From Agromyces archimandritae (GTDB lineage Bacteria; Actinomycetota; Actinomycetes; Actinomycetales; Microbacteriaceae): a DNA stretch of 64,000 bases. The translations under genes were made by a program, and so were the position numbers. This document shows, piece after piece, positions 35,771-44,045 of this stretch. The first letter of the stretch is position 1. Each line of letters begins with the position of its first letter. Under the pieces are notes generated by a model, which searched no databases, was not told where the DNA came from, and was given only the letters and a program-made list of their open reading frames with translations. Location: assembly GCF_018024495.1 (NCBI RefSeq), contig NZ_CP071696.1, positions 3,162,001-3,226,000 of the forward strand, read 5' to 3'.

Positions 35771-36754
35771 ATGGCGGGGGATCCCGGGCAGGAACACCGC
35801 ACCCTCGGCAAGCGATCGCGGGGCGGACGAGACGAGCTGCGCGCGCAGGTGCAGGCGCGGCGCTCCGACCTCGAGCGGCAGTTCGAGGTCGGCCGAGCCC
35901 AGTACGAGCGGGTCGAGGAGAAGATCCAGCAGCGCACCGGCCGCAACCTGATCTTCGCGATCGGCATCGGCATCGTCCTGGGCGGCGCCCTGCTGCTCAG
36001 CCTCATCGTCGTCAAAGAGCTGTTCATGGGCTTCGCCGCCCTCGTCGCCGGCTTCGCGACCTTCGAGCTCGTGCAGGCGATGCGGCACGGCGGCTACCGG
36101 GTGCCGGCGATCCCGACGATCGTCGCCGCGGTGGCGACGGTGCCGGCCGCGTACTACGGGGGCCCGCCCGGGCAGGTTCTCGCGATCCTCGGCGGGATCG
36201 GCCTGGTCTCGGTGTGGCGGCTCGCAACCCAGCTTCCCGCGGCTCGTCGGACGGGCGGCCGACAGCTCGTCGCCGACCTGGCGGCCGGCGCGTTCGTGCA
36301 GGTCTATGTGACGTTCCTCGCGAGCTTCGCGGTGCTGTTGACGGCCGCCCCCGGAGGCCAGTGGTGGACGCTCGCGTTCATCATCACCGCGGTCGCCACC
36401 GATACCGGCGCCTACGTCTTCGGCCTGCTGTTCGGCCGGCACCCGATGGCGCCGGTGATCAGCCCGAAGAAGACGTGGGAGGGCTTCGGCGGCGGGGTGC
36501 TCGCCGGGCTTCTGGCCGGCGTGCTGCTCGCGGTGTTCATGCTGCAGGAGCCGTGGTGGTTCGGCCTGATCCTCGGTGTTTCGATCCTGCTGACGGCGAC
36601 GGCCGGGGACCTCGTCGAATCGGTCATCAAACGCAATCTCGGTATCAAGGACATGAGTTCGTGGCTGCCCGGCCACGGCGGCTTCCTCGACCGGCTCGAC
36701 TCGATCCTGTTGTCGGCGGCGGTCGCGTATCTGCTCTACGTGTTCGTCGCCTGA
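35771..36754 (+). CDS. cdsA: Phosphatidate cytidylyltransferase (CDP-diacylglycerol synthase)
   Basis: This 327-residue membrane enzyme makes CDP-diacylglycerol from phosphatidic acid and CTP for phospholipid synthesis. A charged cytoplasmic N terminus of about 55 residues precedes about eight membrane segments. The C-terminal family signature SVIKRNLGIKDMSSWLPG followed by HGGFLDRLDS carries the catalytic Asp residues, and GRHPMAPVISPKKTWEG is the second conserved block. The short gap after frr matches the usual pyrH-frr-cdsA order. Confidence 0.97.
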   Translation: MAGDPGQEHRTLGKRSRGGRDELRAQVQARRSDLERQFEVGRAQYERVEEKIQQRTGRNLIFAIGIGIVLGGALLLSLIVVKELFMGFAALVAGFATFELVQAMRHGGYRVPAIPTIVAAVATVPAAYYGGPPGQVLAILGGIGLVSVWRLATQLPAARRTGGRQLVADLAAGAFVQVYVTFLASFAVLLTAAPGGQWWTLAFIITAVATDTGAYVFGLLFGRHPMAPVISPKKTWEGFGGGVLAGLLAGVLLAVFMLQEPWWFGLILGVSILLTATAGDLVESVIKRNLGIKDMSSWLPGHGGFLDRLDSILLSAAVAYLLYVFVA

Positions 36755-36787
36755 GCGGCGTTCGGGCGCTTCGCGGTCGCTCGCGGG

Positions 36788-36793
36788 CATAAT
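36788..36793 (+). promoter_or_regulatory. -10 element of the DivIVA-repeat gene (leaderless layout)
   Basis: CATAAT is separated by 6 nt from the GTG at 36800. No ribosome-binding site intervenes. Confidence 0.5.
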
Positions 36794-36799
36794 GGACCG

Positions 36800-37348
36800 G
36801 TGGACCAGCAGACCTTCCCTCGCGTGCGCAAGTCTCAGCTCGGGTACAAGCCGTCGGAGGTCGACGCGTTCCTGCTCCGGGCGCGGCGGGCGTTCGAGGG
36901 GCGCGACGCCGACGGCCTCGGCGCGGAATCGATCAGGCGCACGGCATTCGGGATGCAGAAGGGCGGCTACTCGACGCAGCACGTCGATTCGGCCCTCGAG
37001 CGCCTCGAGGACGCCTTCGCCGCCCAGGAGCGTTCGGAGATCTCACGGCTGCACGGCAATGAGGCGTGGCTCGCGGAGGCGCGGACGACCGCCCAGGTCA
37101 TCGCCAATCGCCTCGCACGCCCCGAGGGGCGCCGCTTCGATCGGGTGGGCGGCCTCGCGCAGGGGTACAGCACGAAGGCCGTCGATGCATTCGCCGAGCG
37201 CCTGTCATCCTATTTCCGGAACGGTCGGCATCTGGCCGTCGACGACGTCCGCACCGTCGTCTTCCCCGCCCAGCGCGGCGGGTATCGCGAATCGCAGGTG
37301 GATCTCGTGCTCGATGCCGTCGTCGACGTCATGCTCGCGGTGCGCTGA
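36800..37348 (+). CDS. DivIVA-domain repeat protein
   Basis: This 182-residue protein contains four short copies of the DivIVA N-terminal motif: GYKPSEVDAFLLRARRAF, GGYSTQHVDSALERLEDAF, GYSTKAVDAFAERLSSYF and GGYRESQVDLVLDAVVDVM. In DivIVA this motif lies in the membrane-curvature-sensing N terminus. No long coiled coil follows, so it is not a classic DivIVA/Wag31 scaffold. A role at cell poles or septa is plausible but inferred. It starts with GTG directly behind a -10 element, 45 bp after cdsA. Confidence 0.88.
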   Translation: MDQQTFPRVRKSQLGYKPSEVDAFLLRARRAFEGRDADGLGAESIRRTAFGMQKGGYSTQHVDSALERLEDAFAAQERSEISRLHGNEAWLAEARTTAQVIANRLARPEGRRFDRVGGLAQGYSTKAVDAFAERLSSYFRNGRHLAVDDVRTVVFPAQRGGYRESQVDLVLDAVVDVMLAVR

Positions 37349-37435
37349 CGTTTCAGCCGCTGCCGGTGATCCGGCGCTGACCGGCGGATCCTCGCCGCCC
37401 CGGCGGGCGGGTTCGCCAGCGGCGCGCGGGGCCGC

Positions 37436-37441
37436 TACACT
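37436..37441 (+). promoter_or_regulatory. -10 element of the transglycosylase-like gene (leaderless layout)
   Basis: TACACT ends 9 nt before the GTG at 37451, without a ribosome-binding site. Confidence 0.5.
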
Positions 37442-37450
37442 CGTGCCATC

Positions 37451-38095
37451 GTGGGTAGGCATTCCGGCATCGAGACCAGCGACGAGACTCCGCTTCGCGG
37501 GGCTCGTCGCTTTCGTACGTTCAAGCAGTCCGCCGTGGCCGTGCTCGCATTCTCGGCCTCGGTCTCGTTCCTGCTGGTGAACGTCGTCGACCCGTATTCG
37601 GGCGCGACGGCCTCCTCGGAGTTCCGCGAGGGCGACCGGTTCGCCGGTGCGACCCCGCAGGCCGTCGAGGTCGGGGACGACGTCGCCTCGGTCGCGATCG
37701 CGGGCGAGGATTACGTCGTCGCCGAGCCGGAACCCGAGCCGGTCGCGATCGCGCCGGCGGGCGAGGGCTGGGCACCGCCGGCGGTGACGCCGGATCCGGG
37801 ATCCGCGCAGGCCTACGCCCAGGGCGCAGTGGCGGCCCGCGGGTGGCCCGCCGGCGAGTTCGACTGCCTCGTCGCGCTCTGGAACAAGGAGTCGGGCTGG
37901 CGGGTCAACGCATACAACCCGAGCGGCGCATACGGCATCCCGCAGGCACTGCCCGGTTCGAAGATGGCCAGCGCCGGGGCCGACTGGGAGACGAACGCCG
38001 CCACTCAGATCGAATGGGGACTCGGCTACATCCAGGGCCGCTACGGAACCCCGTGCGGTGCATGGGCGCACTCGGAGTCCGCCGGCTGGTACTGA
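37451..38095 (+). CDS. Secreted lytic transglycosylase-like (SLT fold) protein
   Basis: This 214-residue protein has one N-terminal membrane or signal segment (AVAVLAFSASVSFLLVNVV, about 28-47) after a charged cytoplasmic tail. A Glu/Pro/Ala-rich linker follows, then a C-terminal lysozyme-like SLT domain. The likely catalytic Glu is in ALWNKESGW, followed by NPSGAYGIPQALPGSKM and WGLGYIQGRYGTP. Such proteins cleave peptidoglycan glycan strands; activity here is inferred. Two Cys (FDCLV and TPCGAW) could form a disulfide outside the cell. The gene follows the DivIVA-repeat gene and has its own promoter. Confidence 0.88.
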   Translation: MGRHSGIETSDETPLRGARRFRTFKQSAVAVLAFSASVSFLLVNVVDPYSGATASSEFREGDRFAGATPQAVEVGDDVASVAIAGEDYVVAEPEPEPVAIAPAGEGWAPPAVTPDPGSAQAYAQGAVAARGWPAGEFDCLVALWNKESGWRVNAYNPSGAYGIPQALPGSKMASAGADWETNAATQIEWGLGYIQGRYGTPCGAWAHSESAGWY

Positions 38096-38150
38096 GACCT
38101 GCGGCGAACGTCGCGGGCGGCCCGGGCGCGAACGGCCTCTCGAGGTTCGC

Positions 38151-38156
38151 TAGGAT
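38151..38156 (+). promoter_or_regulatory. -10 element of the zinc-ribbon gene (leaderless layout)
   Basis: TAGGAT is 7 nt before the ATG at 38164. No ribosome-binding site is present. Confidence 0.55.
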
Positions 38157-38163
38157 GCTCCGT

Positions 38164-38472
38164 ATGCCCCGCTCCAATCGTTCCCGCAGCGGGCGCGACG
38201 GCCGCCGCGACGAGCATCCCGAACTCGACGTCGAACGGCTCACGGCCGGCTGGCGCCGCACCGAGGCGCGCGGTGGCGTGGTCTGGAACGTGCAACCCGT
38301 GAGCGAGGCCCAGGCGGTCAAACGCTACCGCTGCCCGGGCTGCGGCAACGACGTCGACGCCGGCGTCGCGCATCTCGTGACGTGGCGGGCCGACGGCGTG
38401 CTCGGCGATGCGGCCGATCTGGCGGCGCGGCGGCACTGGCACACCCATTGCTGGAGGATCGGAGTCGGATGA
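38164..38472 (+). CDS. Small zinc-ribbon protein of unknown function
   Basis: This 102-residue protein has a basic N terminus (PRSNRSRSGRDGRR) and the conserved core LTAGWRRTEARGGVVWNVQP. Its C-terminal metal-binding-like arrangement is YRCPGCGNDV (C-x2-C) followed by HWHTHCW, about 35 residues later. It resembles a family of short actinobacterial proteins often labelled ATP/GTP-binding without evidence. I can only say it probably binds zinc. The following hydrolase gene overlaps it by 4 nt, so the two are made together. Confidence 0.85.
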   Translation: MPRSNRSRSGRDGRRDEHPELDVERLTAGWRRTEARGGVVWNVQPVSEAQAVKRYRCPGCGNDVDAGVAHLVTWRADGVLGDAADLAARRHWHTHCWRIGVG

Positions 38473-39209
38473 GCGAACAGGAGACGGGTCCGGCCGAGAT
38501 CCGTGCGGGGATCGAACTGCCCGCCGTGCGCGAAGACGTCGAACTCCGCACGGCCGACGGGCTGACGCTCGTGGGAGAGCTGGCGAGGCCCGAAGGGCGC
38601 GCGCCGGTCGCGACGCTCGTCACCCTGCATCCGCTGCCGACGGCCGGAGGCTTCATGGACTCGCATGTGCTGCGCAAGGCGGCCGCACGGCTTCCGGCGC
38701 TCGCGGATCTCGCAGTGCTCCGCTTCAACACGCGCGGCACCTCCTCGCCGCGCGGCACGAGTCAGGGGGCCTTCGGCGACGGGGAGGCCGAACGCGCCGA
38801 CGTCGCAGCCGCGATGGGCTTCGTCGCCGAACGAGGGCTTCCGCATCCCTGGCTCGTCGGCTGGTCGTTCGGCACGGAACTCGCGCTGAAGTGGGGCCGC
38901 GAGCATCCGGTCGACGGGCTCATCCTCCTCTCGCCGCCGCTCAGGCGCACGAGCGAGGCGGAGCTGGCAGCCTGGAACGGCAACGACGTACCGATCTTCG
39001 CGCTGGTGCCCGAGCACGACGACTTCCTGCAGCCTGCCGAGGCGGCCGAGCGCTTCGCCGCCGTGCCGAGGGTGCACCTCATCGCCGTCGACGGGGCGAA
39101 GCACCTGTGGGTGGGGGAGACGCAGACGCGGCGCGTGCTCGACGAGATCGTGGGCGCCGTGAACCCGTCGGCGCTGCCGCTGCCGCGGACCTGGCCGCCG
39201 TCGGCCTGA
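38469..39209 (+). CDS. Alpha/beta hydrolase
   Basis: This 246-residue cytoplasmic hydrolase has the nucleophile elbow GWSFGTEL (Ser near 139), an acid in ALVPEHDDFLQPA and a His in GAKHLWVGE, a complete triad. The early strand VTLHPLPTAGGFMD and NTRGTSSPRGTSQG match the YsgA/CinA-neighbour type of dienelactone-hydrolase-like serine esterases found in actinobacteria. The substrate is unknown. ATG 38469 overlaps the stop of the zinc-ribbon gene. It is convergent with the AI-2E transporter gene. Confidence 0.88.
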   Translation: MSEQETGPAEIRAGIELPAVREDVELRTADGLTLVGELARPEGRAPVATLVTLHPLPTAGGFMDSHVLRKAAARLPALADLAVLRFNTRGTSSPRGTSQGAFGDGEAERADVAAAMGFVAERGLPHPWLVGWSFGTELALKWGREHPVDGLILLSPPLRRTSEAELAAWNGNDVPIFALVPEHDDFLQPAEAAERFAAVPRVHLIAVDGAKHLWVGETQTRRVLDEIVGAVNPSALPLPRTWPPSA

Positions 39210-39242
39210 GCCGGGTACCGGCCGTCCGGCGGCGATCCGCCG

Positions 39243-40307
39243 TCAGCGGCGGTTCTGCAGGGGCACGACGACCTGCTTGATGATGAGCAGCGCGGCTGCG
39301 GCCACGGGGATGGCCACGAGGGCCCCGAGAACGCCGAGCAGGGCTCCGCCGGCGAGGGCGGCGATGACGACGAGCGCTCCGGGCACCTTGACGGCGCGGT
39401 TCATGATGTTCGGGCTCAGCACGTATGCCTCGATCTGCATGTAGACGATGTAGTAGATCGCGGCGACGAGGGCGGTCAGCGGCGAGCCGAGGCCGGGGAT
39501 GAGGCAGACCAGCACGATGAGCACCGATCCGGTGAGGGTGCCGACCAGGGGAACGAGCGAGAGCAGGAACGCGAGGAACGCGAGGGCCGCCGAGAACGGG
39601 GCGTCGATGATCGACAGGAAGATGAAGCTGAGGACGCCGTTGCAGGCGGCCAGGGAAGCCTGGCCCATGACGTAGCGGCCGACGGACTGGGTGATCTGCT
39701 CGGTGAGGTCTGCGAAGCGGGCCCGCTGGGAGGCGGGCACGAGCTGATACGTCGCTCGCTTCATGTAGTTCATCGAGGCCGTGAAGTAGAGCGTCAGGAT
39801 GAAGACGACGATGCCGGCGAAGAGGGCGCCGCCGACGGCGAAGACGAACTGGAGGACCCCGCCGAGGAGCTCCGTGATCTTGTCGGTGTCGGAGACGAAC
39901 TTCTGCAGCTGCGTCGTGATGTCGCCGATGACCGTCTCGATGTCGAGCAGGGGGAACCAGAGCTGCAGGGTGTCCACCCAGTCCTCGGAGGTGAGACGGC
40001 GGAAGATCGCCGGGACCTGCTCGACGAGCTGGCCGACCTCGCGGACCACGATGGGCACGATCGCCAGGACGACGGCGGCGAGCACGAGGGCGACGCCCAG
40101 CATGACGATGAGGATCGCCGCCCAGCGGGGCAGTCGCCGCTGTTCGAGCCAGGTGACCGCGGGGTCGAGGCCGAGCGCGAGGAAGAGCGCGGCCCCGATG
40201 TAGGTGATGATCGTCGACAGGCTCGCGATCGAGGTGAGGATGAGGAGGCCGAGGCCGACGCCGAGCGTGCCGACGAGTCCGATGCGGAACGCATTCTGGA
40301 TCTTCAC
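39243..40307 (-). CDS. AI-2E family transporter
   Basis: This 354-residue membrane protein of the PF01594 family has about eight helices and the family segments TYIGAALFLALGLDPAVTW, ALAFLAFLLSLVPLVGTL and YMQIEAYVLSPNIMNRAVKVPGALVVIAALAGGALLG. Members export or import varied small solutes; the autoinducer-2 label comes from one E. coli protein and should not be transferred. A GTG start with GAGGGGG upstream is used. It lies 23 nt after the coiled-coil scaffold gene on the same strand and may share its transcript. Confidence 0.93.
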   Translation of the reverse strand: MKIQNAFRIGLVGTLGVGLGLLILTSIASLSTIITYIGAALFLALGLDPAVTWLEQRRLPRWAAILIVMLGVALVLAAVVLAIVPIVVREVGQLVEQVPAIFRRLTSEDWVDTLQLWFPLLDIETVIGDITTQLQKFVSDTDKITELLGGVLQFVFAVGGALFAGIVVFILTLYFTASMNYMKRATYQLVPASQRARFADLTEQITQSVGRYVMGQASLAACNGVLSFIFLSIIDAPFSAALAFLAFLLSLVPLVGTLTGSVLIVLVCLIPGLGSPLTALVAAIYYIVYMQIEAYVLSPNIMNRAVKVPGALVVIAALAGGALLGVLGALVAIPVAAAALLIIKQVVVPLQNRR

Positions 40308-40330
40308 GGCGTCGGCCCCCTCGCCTCGCG

Positions 40331-41947
40331 TTACTTGATGTCGGCGCCCACCTGCTGCTGAGCCTGGTTCAGCACGCCGCGCAGGCTCTCGAAGTAGCCG
40401 GCGACCGCGTCGCGCTCGATGCGGATCTGGGAGAGGCGCTCTTCGGCGTCGGCCACGAGCGCACGGGTGCGCTCCTCGGCGTCGGAGATGAGCTTGCGGG
40501 CCTGCTCGTGAGCCTGGGCGACATGCTCGCGGGCGTCCTCGTCGGCCTTGTCGCGGCTCTCGGCGATCTGGGCGCGCACCTCGGTCTCGAGCCGTTCGGC
40601 CTCGGCGCGGGCGTCCGCGGTGCGGGCGATCGCGTCGGCGAGCTCGGCATTGGCGTCGTCGAGGAACTTCTGCGTCTCGGCGACGGCGTCCTGGTGGGCG
40701 GTCAGCAGTTCCTGCTCGGCGTCGTCGCGCTTGCGCGAGAGTTCGACGTCGAGGTCGATGCGGGCCTGCTCGATCTCGCGACGCAGCTTGGAGACCTCGT
40801 GGGTGGTCTTCTTCTTCATCGAGGTGAGCTGGTTGTCGAGGTCGATGCGGGCCTGCTCGGACTCGGCCTCGAAGTCGGCACGGGCCTGGTCCTGCTCGAG
40901 CGCGAGGTCGGCGCGCATCTGGTCGAGATCGGTGCCGTGCTTCTTGCGGATGCGCTCGAGCTCGTGCTCGAGCTTCAGGGTCGCCTTCTCGTGCTCGCGC
41001 TCGATGTCGGTGCGCGCCTGGGTGTGCTCTTCCTCGATCTTGGCGCGTGCGGCTTCGATCTCGCGGTCGAGGTCGCTGCGCTTCTGCTCGAGTTCGTGGT
41101 CGAGCCCGAGGCGCCGTTCGGCGACCTCGGCCTCGATGCCGGCGCGCGCCTCGGCGGTCTCGCGCTCGAGGTCGAGGCGGGACTGCTCGGTGCTGCGGGC
41201 GAGGTCGAGGCGGGCCTGCTCGGTCTCGCGGGCGAGTTCGGCGCGGGCGTTGTCGAGCTCGATGGCGACCTCGGCGCGGGTCTGCTCGGTCTCCTTGGTG
41301 AGGCCGGCGGCGGTCTCGCGGGCCTCGGCCGCCTCGGTGTTGGCCGCGGAGAGGATCTCGGCTGCCTTGCGCTCGGCCTCGGAGATCGTGGCGCCGGCCT
41401 CGCGCTTCGCGCTCGAGCGCAGCTCGGCGGTCTCGGTGGTGACCGCGCCGCGGATGGCGGCGGCATCGCGGGCCGCGTCCTGGCGCAGCTGCTCGGCGGA
41501 CTCATGGGCCCGGGCGACCATGTCGTCGGACTCGACGCGAGCGTTCTCGAGCAGGCGGTTGACCTGCGCGCGCGCCTCGGAGAGCGTGCGCTCGGCGAGC
41601 TCCTGGGCGTCGCTGCGCAGCACGGCGGCGTCGTCTTCGGCGGATCGGCGCAGCTTCTCGGCGTCGATGTCGGCCTGGGCGATGAGCCTCGTGGACTGCT
41701 CTTCGGCGACGCGGAGCGTGTTCTCGAGCTTGGTGCCGAGGCCCGAGAAGGTGGGGCTGCCGACCTCTTCGAGCTCGGCGCTGAGCTCTTCGATGCGGGC
41801 GTGCAGGCGTTTGACTTCCTTCGCCTGTTCGTTCGACTGGGTGTTCGCCGAGATCAGGTCGCGACGCAGGCTCTGGATGGCCCGGTCGACCTCGTCCTTG
41901 TCGTATCCGCGGAAAACCTGTGTGAACTCGGTTTCTTCGACGGCCAT
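40331..41947 (-). CDS. Long coiled-coil polarity scaffold (DivIVA-like N terminus, Scy/FilP-like)
   Basis: This 538-residue protein begins with a DivIVA-type segment (FTQVFRGYDKDEVDRAIQSL, about 8-27). A short break at GSPTFSGLG (63-71) follows, then nearly continuous helix. Residues 224-399 are sixteen uninterrupted 11-residue repeats of the form R-x-x-[LI]-x-x-E-x-x-x-A, such as RAELARETEQA and RLDLARSTEQS, followed by further coiled coil. Hendecad coiled coils with a heptad N-terminal part are the hallmark of the Streptomyces Scy/FilP cytoskeletal proteins that organise the growing pole. ATG 41947 has GGAGGA upstream. Confidence 0.88.
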   Translation of the reverse strand: MAVEETEFTQVFRGYDKDEVDRAIQSLRRDLISANTQSNEQAKEVKRLHARIEELSAELEEVGSPTFSGLGTKLENTLRVAEEQSTRLIAQADIDAEKLRRSAEDDAAVLRSDAQELAERTLSEARAQVNRLLENARVESDDMVARAHESAEQLRQDAARDAAAIRGAVTTETAELRSSAKREAGATISEAERKAAEILSAANTEAAEARETAAGLTKETEQTRAEVAIELDNARAELARETEQARLDLARSTEQSRLDLERETAEARAGIEAEVAERRLGLDHELEQKRSDLDREIEAARAKIEEEHTQARTDIEREHEKATLKLEHELERIRKKHGTDLDQMRADLALEQDQARADFEAESEQARIDLDNQLTSMKKKTTHEVSKLRREIEQARIDLDVELSRKRDDAEQELLTAHQDAVAETQKFLDDANAELADAIARTADARAEAERLETEVRAQIAESRDKADEDAREHVAQAHEQARKLISDAEERTRALVADAEERLSQIRIERDAVAGYFESLRGVLNQAQQQVGADIK

Positions 41948-41999
41948 TGTTCCTCCGGAGTCTGTCCCGCGGGGGTGGGGGCGGGGCGGGATCCCTCCG

Positions 42000-42005
42000 A
42001 TTGTA
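42000..42005 (-). promoter_or_regulatory. Candidate -10 element of the coiled-coil scaffold gene
   Basis: TACAAT on the minus strand predicts transcription near 41993 and a leader of about 45 nt with GGAGGA before the ATG. Confidence 0.45.
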
Positions 42006-42078
42006 CGGCCCATGCGGCGGCGTGTCGGACGTCATCGGGCATGCAGCCGCCCGTGAGGCGACTCCCAGGCGCAGTCGC

Positions 42079-42084
42079 TAGTCT
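42079..42084 (+). promoter_or_regulatory. Candidate -10 element of the 42192 membrane protein operon
   Basis: TAGTCT predicts transcription near 42091 and a leader of about 100 nt. The leader contains several GC-rich inverted stretches and ends in GGAGGAA before the GTG. Confidence 0.45.
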
Positions 42085-42191
42085 GGGGTGTCTTTATCAG
42101 GAGCCGGCACGGCCCGAACCCGCGCAACCCGTGGCGGGCCGGCGCCCGCGGAGAGCCCGCGAGCGATGCCGGCGGCACTGGAGGAATATTC

Positions 42192-44045
42192 GTGCGATTC
42201 GTGTTCGCCATCGGGGCGTTCCTGGCGGCGGCGGTGCTCATCGGGCTCGGCATCGCCCAGCGAACGGTCTTCCTCGAACCAGACCGCGTCGAGACGACGA
42301 TCGAGGTCTCCGAAGACGCCGGCTACCTCGTCATCTCCGAAGAGGCGCTGCAGTCGCATGACGGCAAGCAGACGATCGGGCTGAGCGGCGCCGAGCAGAC
42401 CTTCATGGCCTACGGCAGCACCGGCGACGTCGAGGCGTGGATCGGCGAGGCCCCCTACACCCGCATCGGCTTCGACGCCGAGACGCAGGAGTTCACGAGC
42501 GAGCTCGTCGAGCCCGAGGAAGCCGCCCGGCCGGGTGCGGATGCCGCGGCCGACGCCGAGGCGGAGGAGCCTCAGCTCGGCTCGCCCGCCGGAAGCGACC
42601 TGTGGCTCGAGGAGTACACGGGCGAGGCGAGCCTGGCTCGCACGATCGACGTGCCGGAGGGCTTCTCGGTGATCGCCGCTTCCGACGGCACCGCGCCGGC
42701 CCCCTCCGAGGTCACGGTCCGCTGGCCGCTCGACAACTCGACGCCGTGGGTCGGCCCGCTGCTGACGGCGGGGACGGTCTTCTTCCTCATCGGCGCCTAT
42801 CTGCTCATCACGGGCTTCATCCACCACCGCCGCGGCCGCGGGCCGCGCCGCAACCTGCCGAAGGGCCCGCGCCCGAGCCGCCTGCCGAGCGCGCCCCGGC
42901 CGACCTCCGTCAAGCGCCGCCAGCTGCCGCCGGCTGGACGCCGCTCCATCGGGCGCGCACCGCGCACCGCAGCGGTCGCCTCCCTCGGCCTGGCGTCGGT
43001 CCTCGCCCTGAGCGCGTGCTCGGCCGAGTACTGGCCGAGCTTCGATAGCGCCCCCGAGACGGCGACCCCGACCCCGACGCCGAGCGTCCCGGTCGTGACC
43101 GACGCCGCCGAGGAGGCCGACTCGCCCAAGGTGGAGATCGCCAAGCCCGCCGTGACGTCCGCGCAGCTCGAACGCATCCTCGCCGATGTGTCGAAAACCG
43201 CGCAGGCCTCCGACGAGGAGCTCTCGGCCGAGAAGCTCAAGGCGCGTTTCACGGGCCCGGCCATGCAGGTCCGCGATGCGAACTACCGCATCCGCACCGT
43301 GCTGCCCGACCAGCCGGCCGCGGTGTCGATCCCGGCCGAACCGGTCAAGGTCGTCCTGCCGCAGCAGGCGAGCGCCTGGCCGCGCAACGCCTTCGTCGTC
43401 GTCGAGACCGAGGATGAGAAGACGCCGCCGACGGCCATGATGCTCACCCAGGCCGATCCGCGCTCCAACTACAAGGTCGTCTACGCGGTCGCGATGGCCG
43501 CAGAGCCCGAGTTCCCGAAGCTCGCACCGGCCTCGGTCGGCGCGCCCCTGCTGTCGCCGGAGGCGAAGGGCCTCGTCGTGGCTCCGGCAAGCACGGCCGG
43601 TGCATACGCGGACCTCCTCACGAACGGCGACAAGTCGAAGTTCGCCGAGCTCTTCGAGCAGGACGGCGACAATCTGCTCGCCCAGCTCGGCGTGGCCGGC
43701 CAGCAGAAGACCATGAGCGAGACGCCGGCCACGGCGACGCTCTCGTTCCAGACGGTCGCCGGCAAGAGCCCCTCGGTCGCCCTCGGCACCGTCGATGCCG
43801 GCGCCCTCGTGGTCGGCACGGTCGAGCAGACCGAGCAGGCGCGGCCGAACGACGGGGGTACGATCGCATTCGCCGAGGGCGGGCCGCGGGCCGCGGTCTC
43901 CGGGTTCTCCGCCGGCAGCGCGAAGGGCGTGCAGCACACCACCGGCGTGCAGGTGCTCTTCTACGTTCCCGGCGTCGGATCCGATGAGAAGATCCGCGTC
44001 CTCGGTTGGTCCGAAAGCCTCATCGCCGCCTCGGAGGTCAAATGA
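42192..44045 (+). CDS. Multi-segment membrane protein with internal lipobox-like segment
   Basis: I do not recognise a named family for this 617-residue protein. It has an N-terminal membrane segment (about 2-21) and an extracytoplasmic domain with Asp/Glu-rich stretches. A second membrane segment (about 197-218) leads into a strongly basic cytoplasmic stretch (HHRRGRGPRRNLPKGPRPSR). A third hydrophobic segment, VASLGLASVLALSAC, is followed by a second extracytoplasmic domain of some 340 residues. The LALSAC end looks like a lipobox, but in the middle of a protein. GGAGGAA precedes the GTG. Its stop overlaps the CnoX-like gene by 4 nt, so the two are co-translated. Confidence 0.82.
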   Translation: MRFVFAIGAFLAAAVLIGLGIAQRTVFLEPDRVETTIEVSEDAGYLVISEEALQSHDGKQTIGLSGAEQTFMAYGSTGDVEAWIGEAPYTRIGFDAETQEFTSELVEPEEAARPGADAAADAEAEEPQLGSPAGSDLWLEEYTGEASLARTIDVPEGFSVIAASDGTAPAPSEVTVRWPLDNSTPWVGPLLTAGTVFFLIGAYLLITGFIHHRRGRGPRRNLPKGPRPSRLPSAPRPTSVKRRQLPPAGRRSIGRAPRTAAVASLGLASVLALSACSAEYWPSFDSAPETATPTPTPSVPVVTDAAEEADSPKVEIAKPAVTSAQLERILADVSKTAQASDEELSAEKLKARFTGPAMQVRDANYRIRTVLPDQPAAVSIPAEPVKVVLPQQASAWPRNAFVVVETEDEKTPPTAMMLTQADPRSNYKVVYAVAMAAEPEFPKLAPASVGAPLLSPEAKGLVVAPASTAGAYADLLTNGDKSKFAELFEQDGDNLLAQLGVAGQQKTMSETPATATLSFQTVAGKSPSVALGTVDAGALVVGTVEQTEQARPNDGGTIAFAEGGPRAAVSGFSAGSAKGVQHTTGVQVLFYVPGVGSDEKIRVLGWSESLIAASEVK

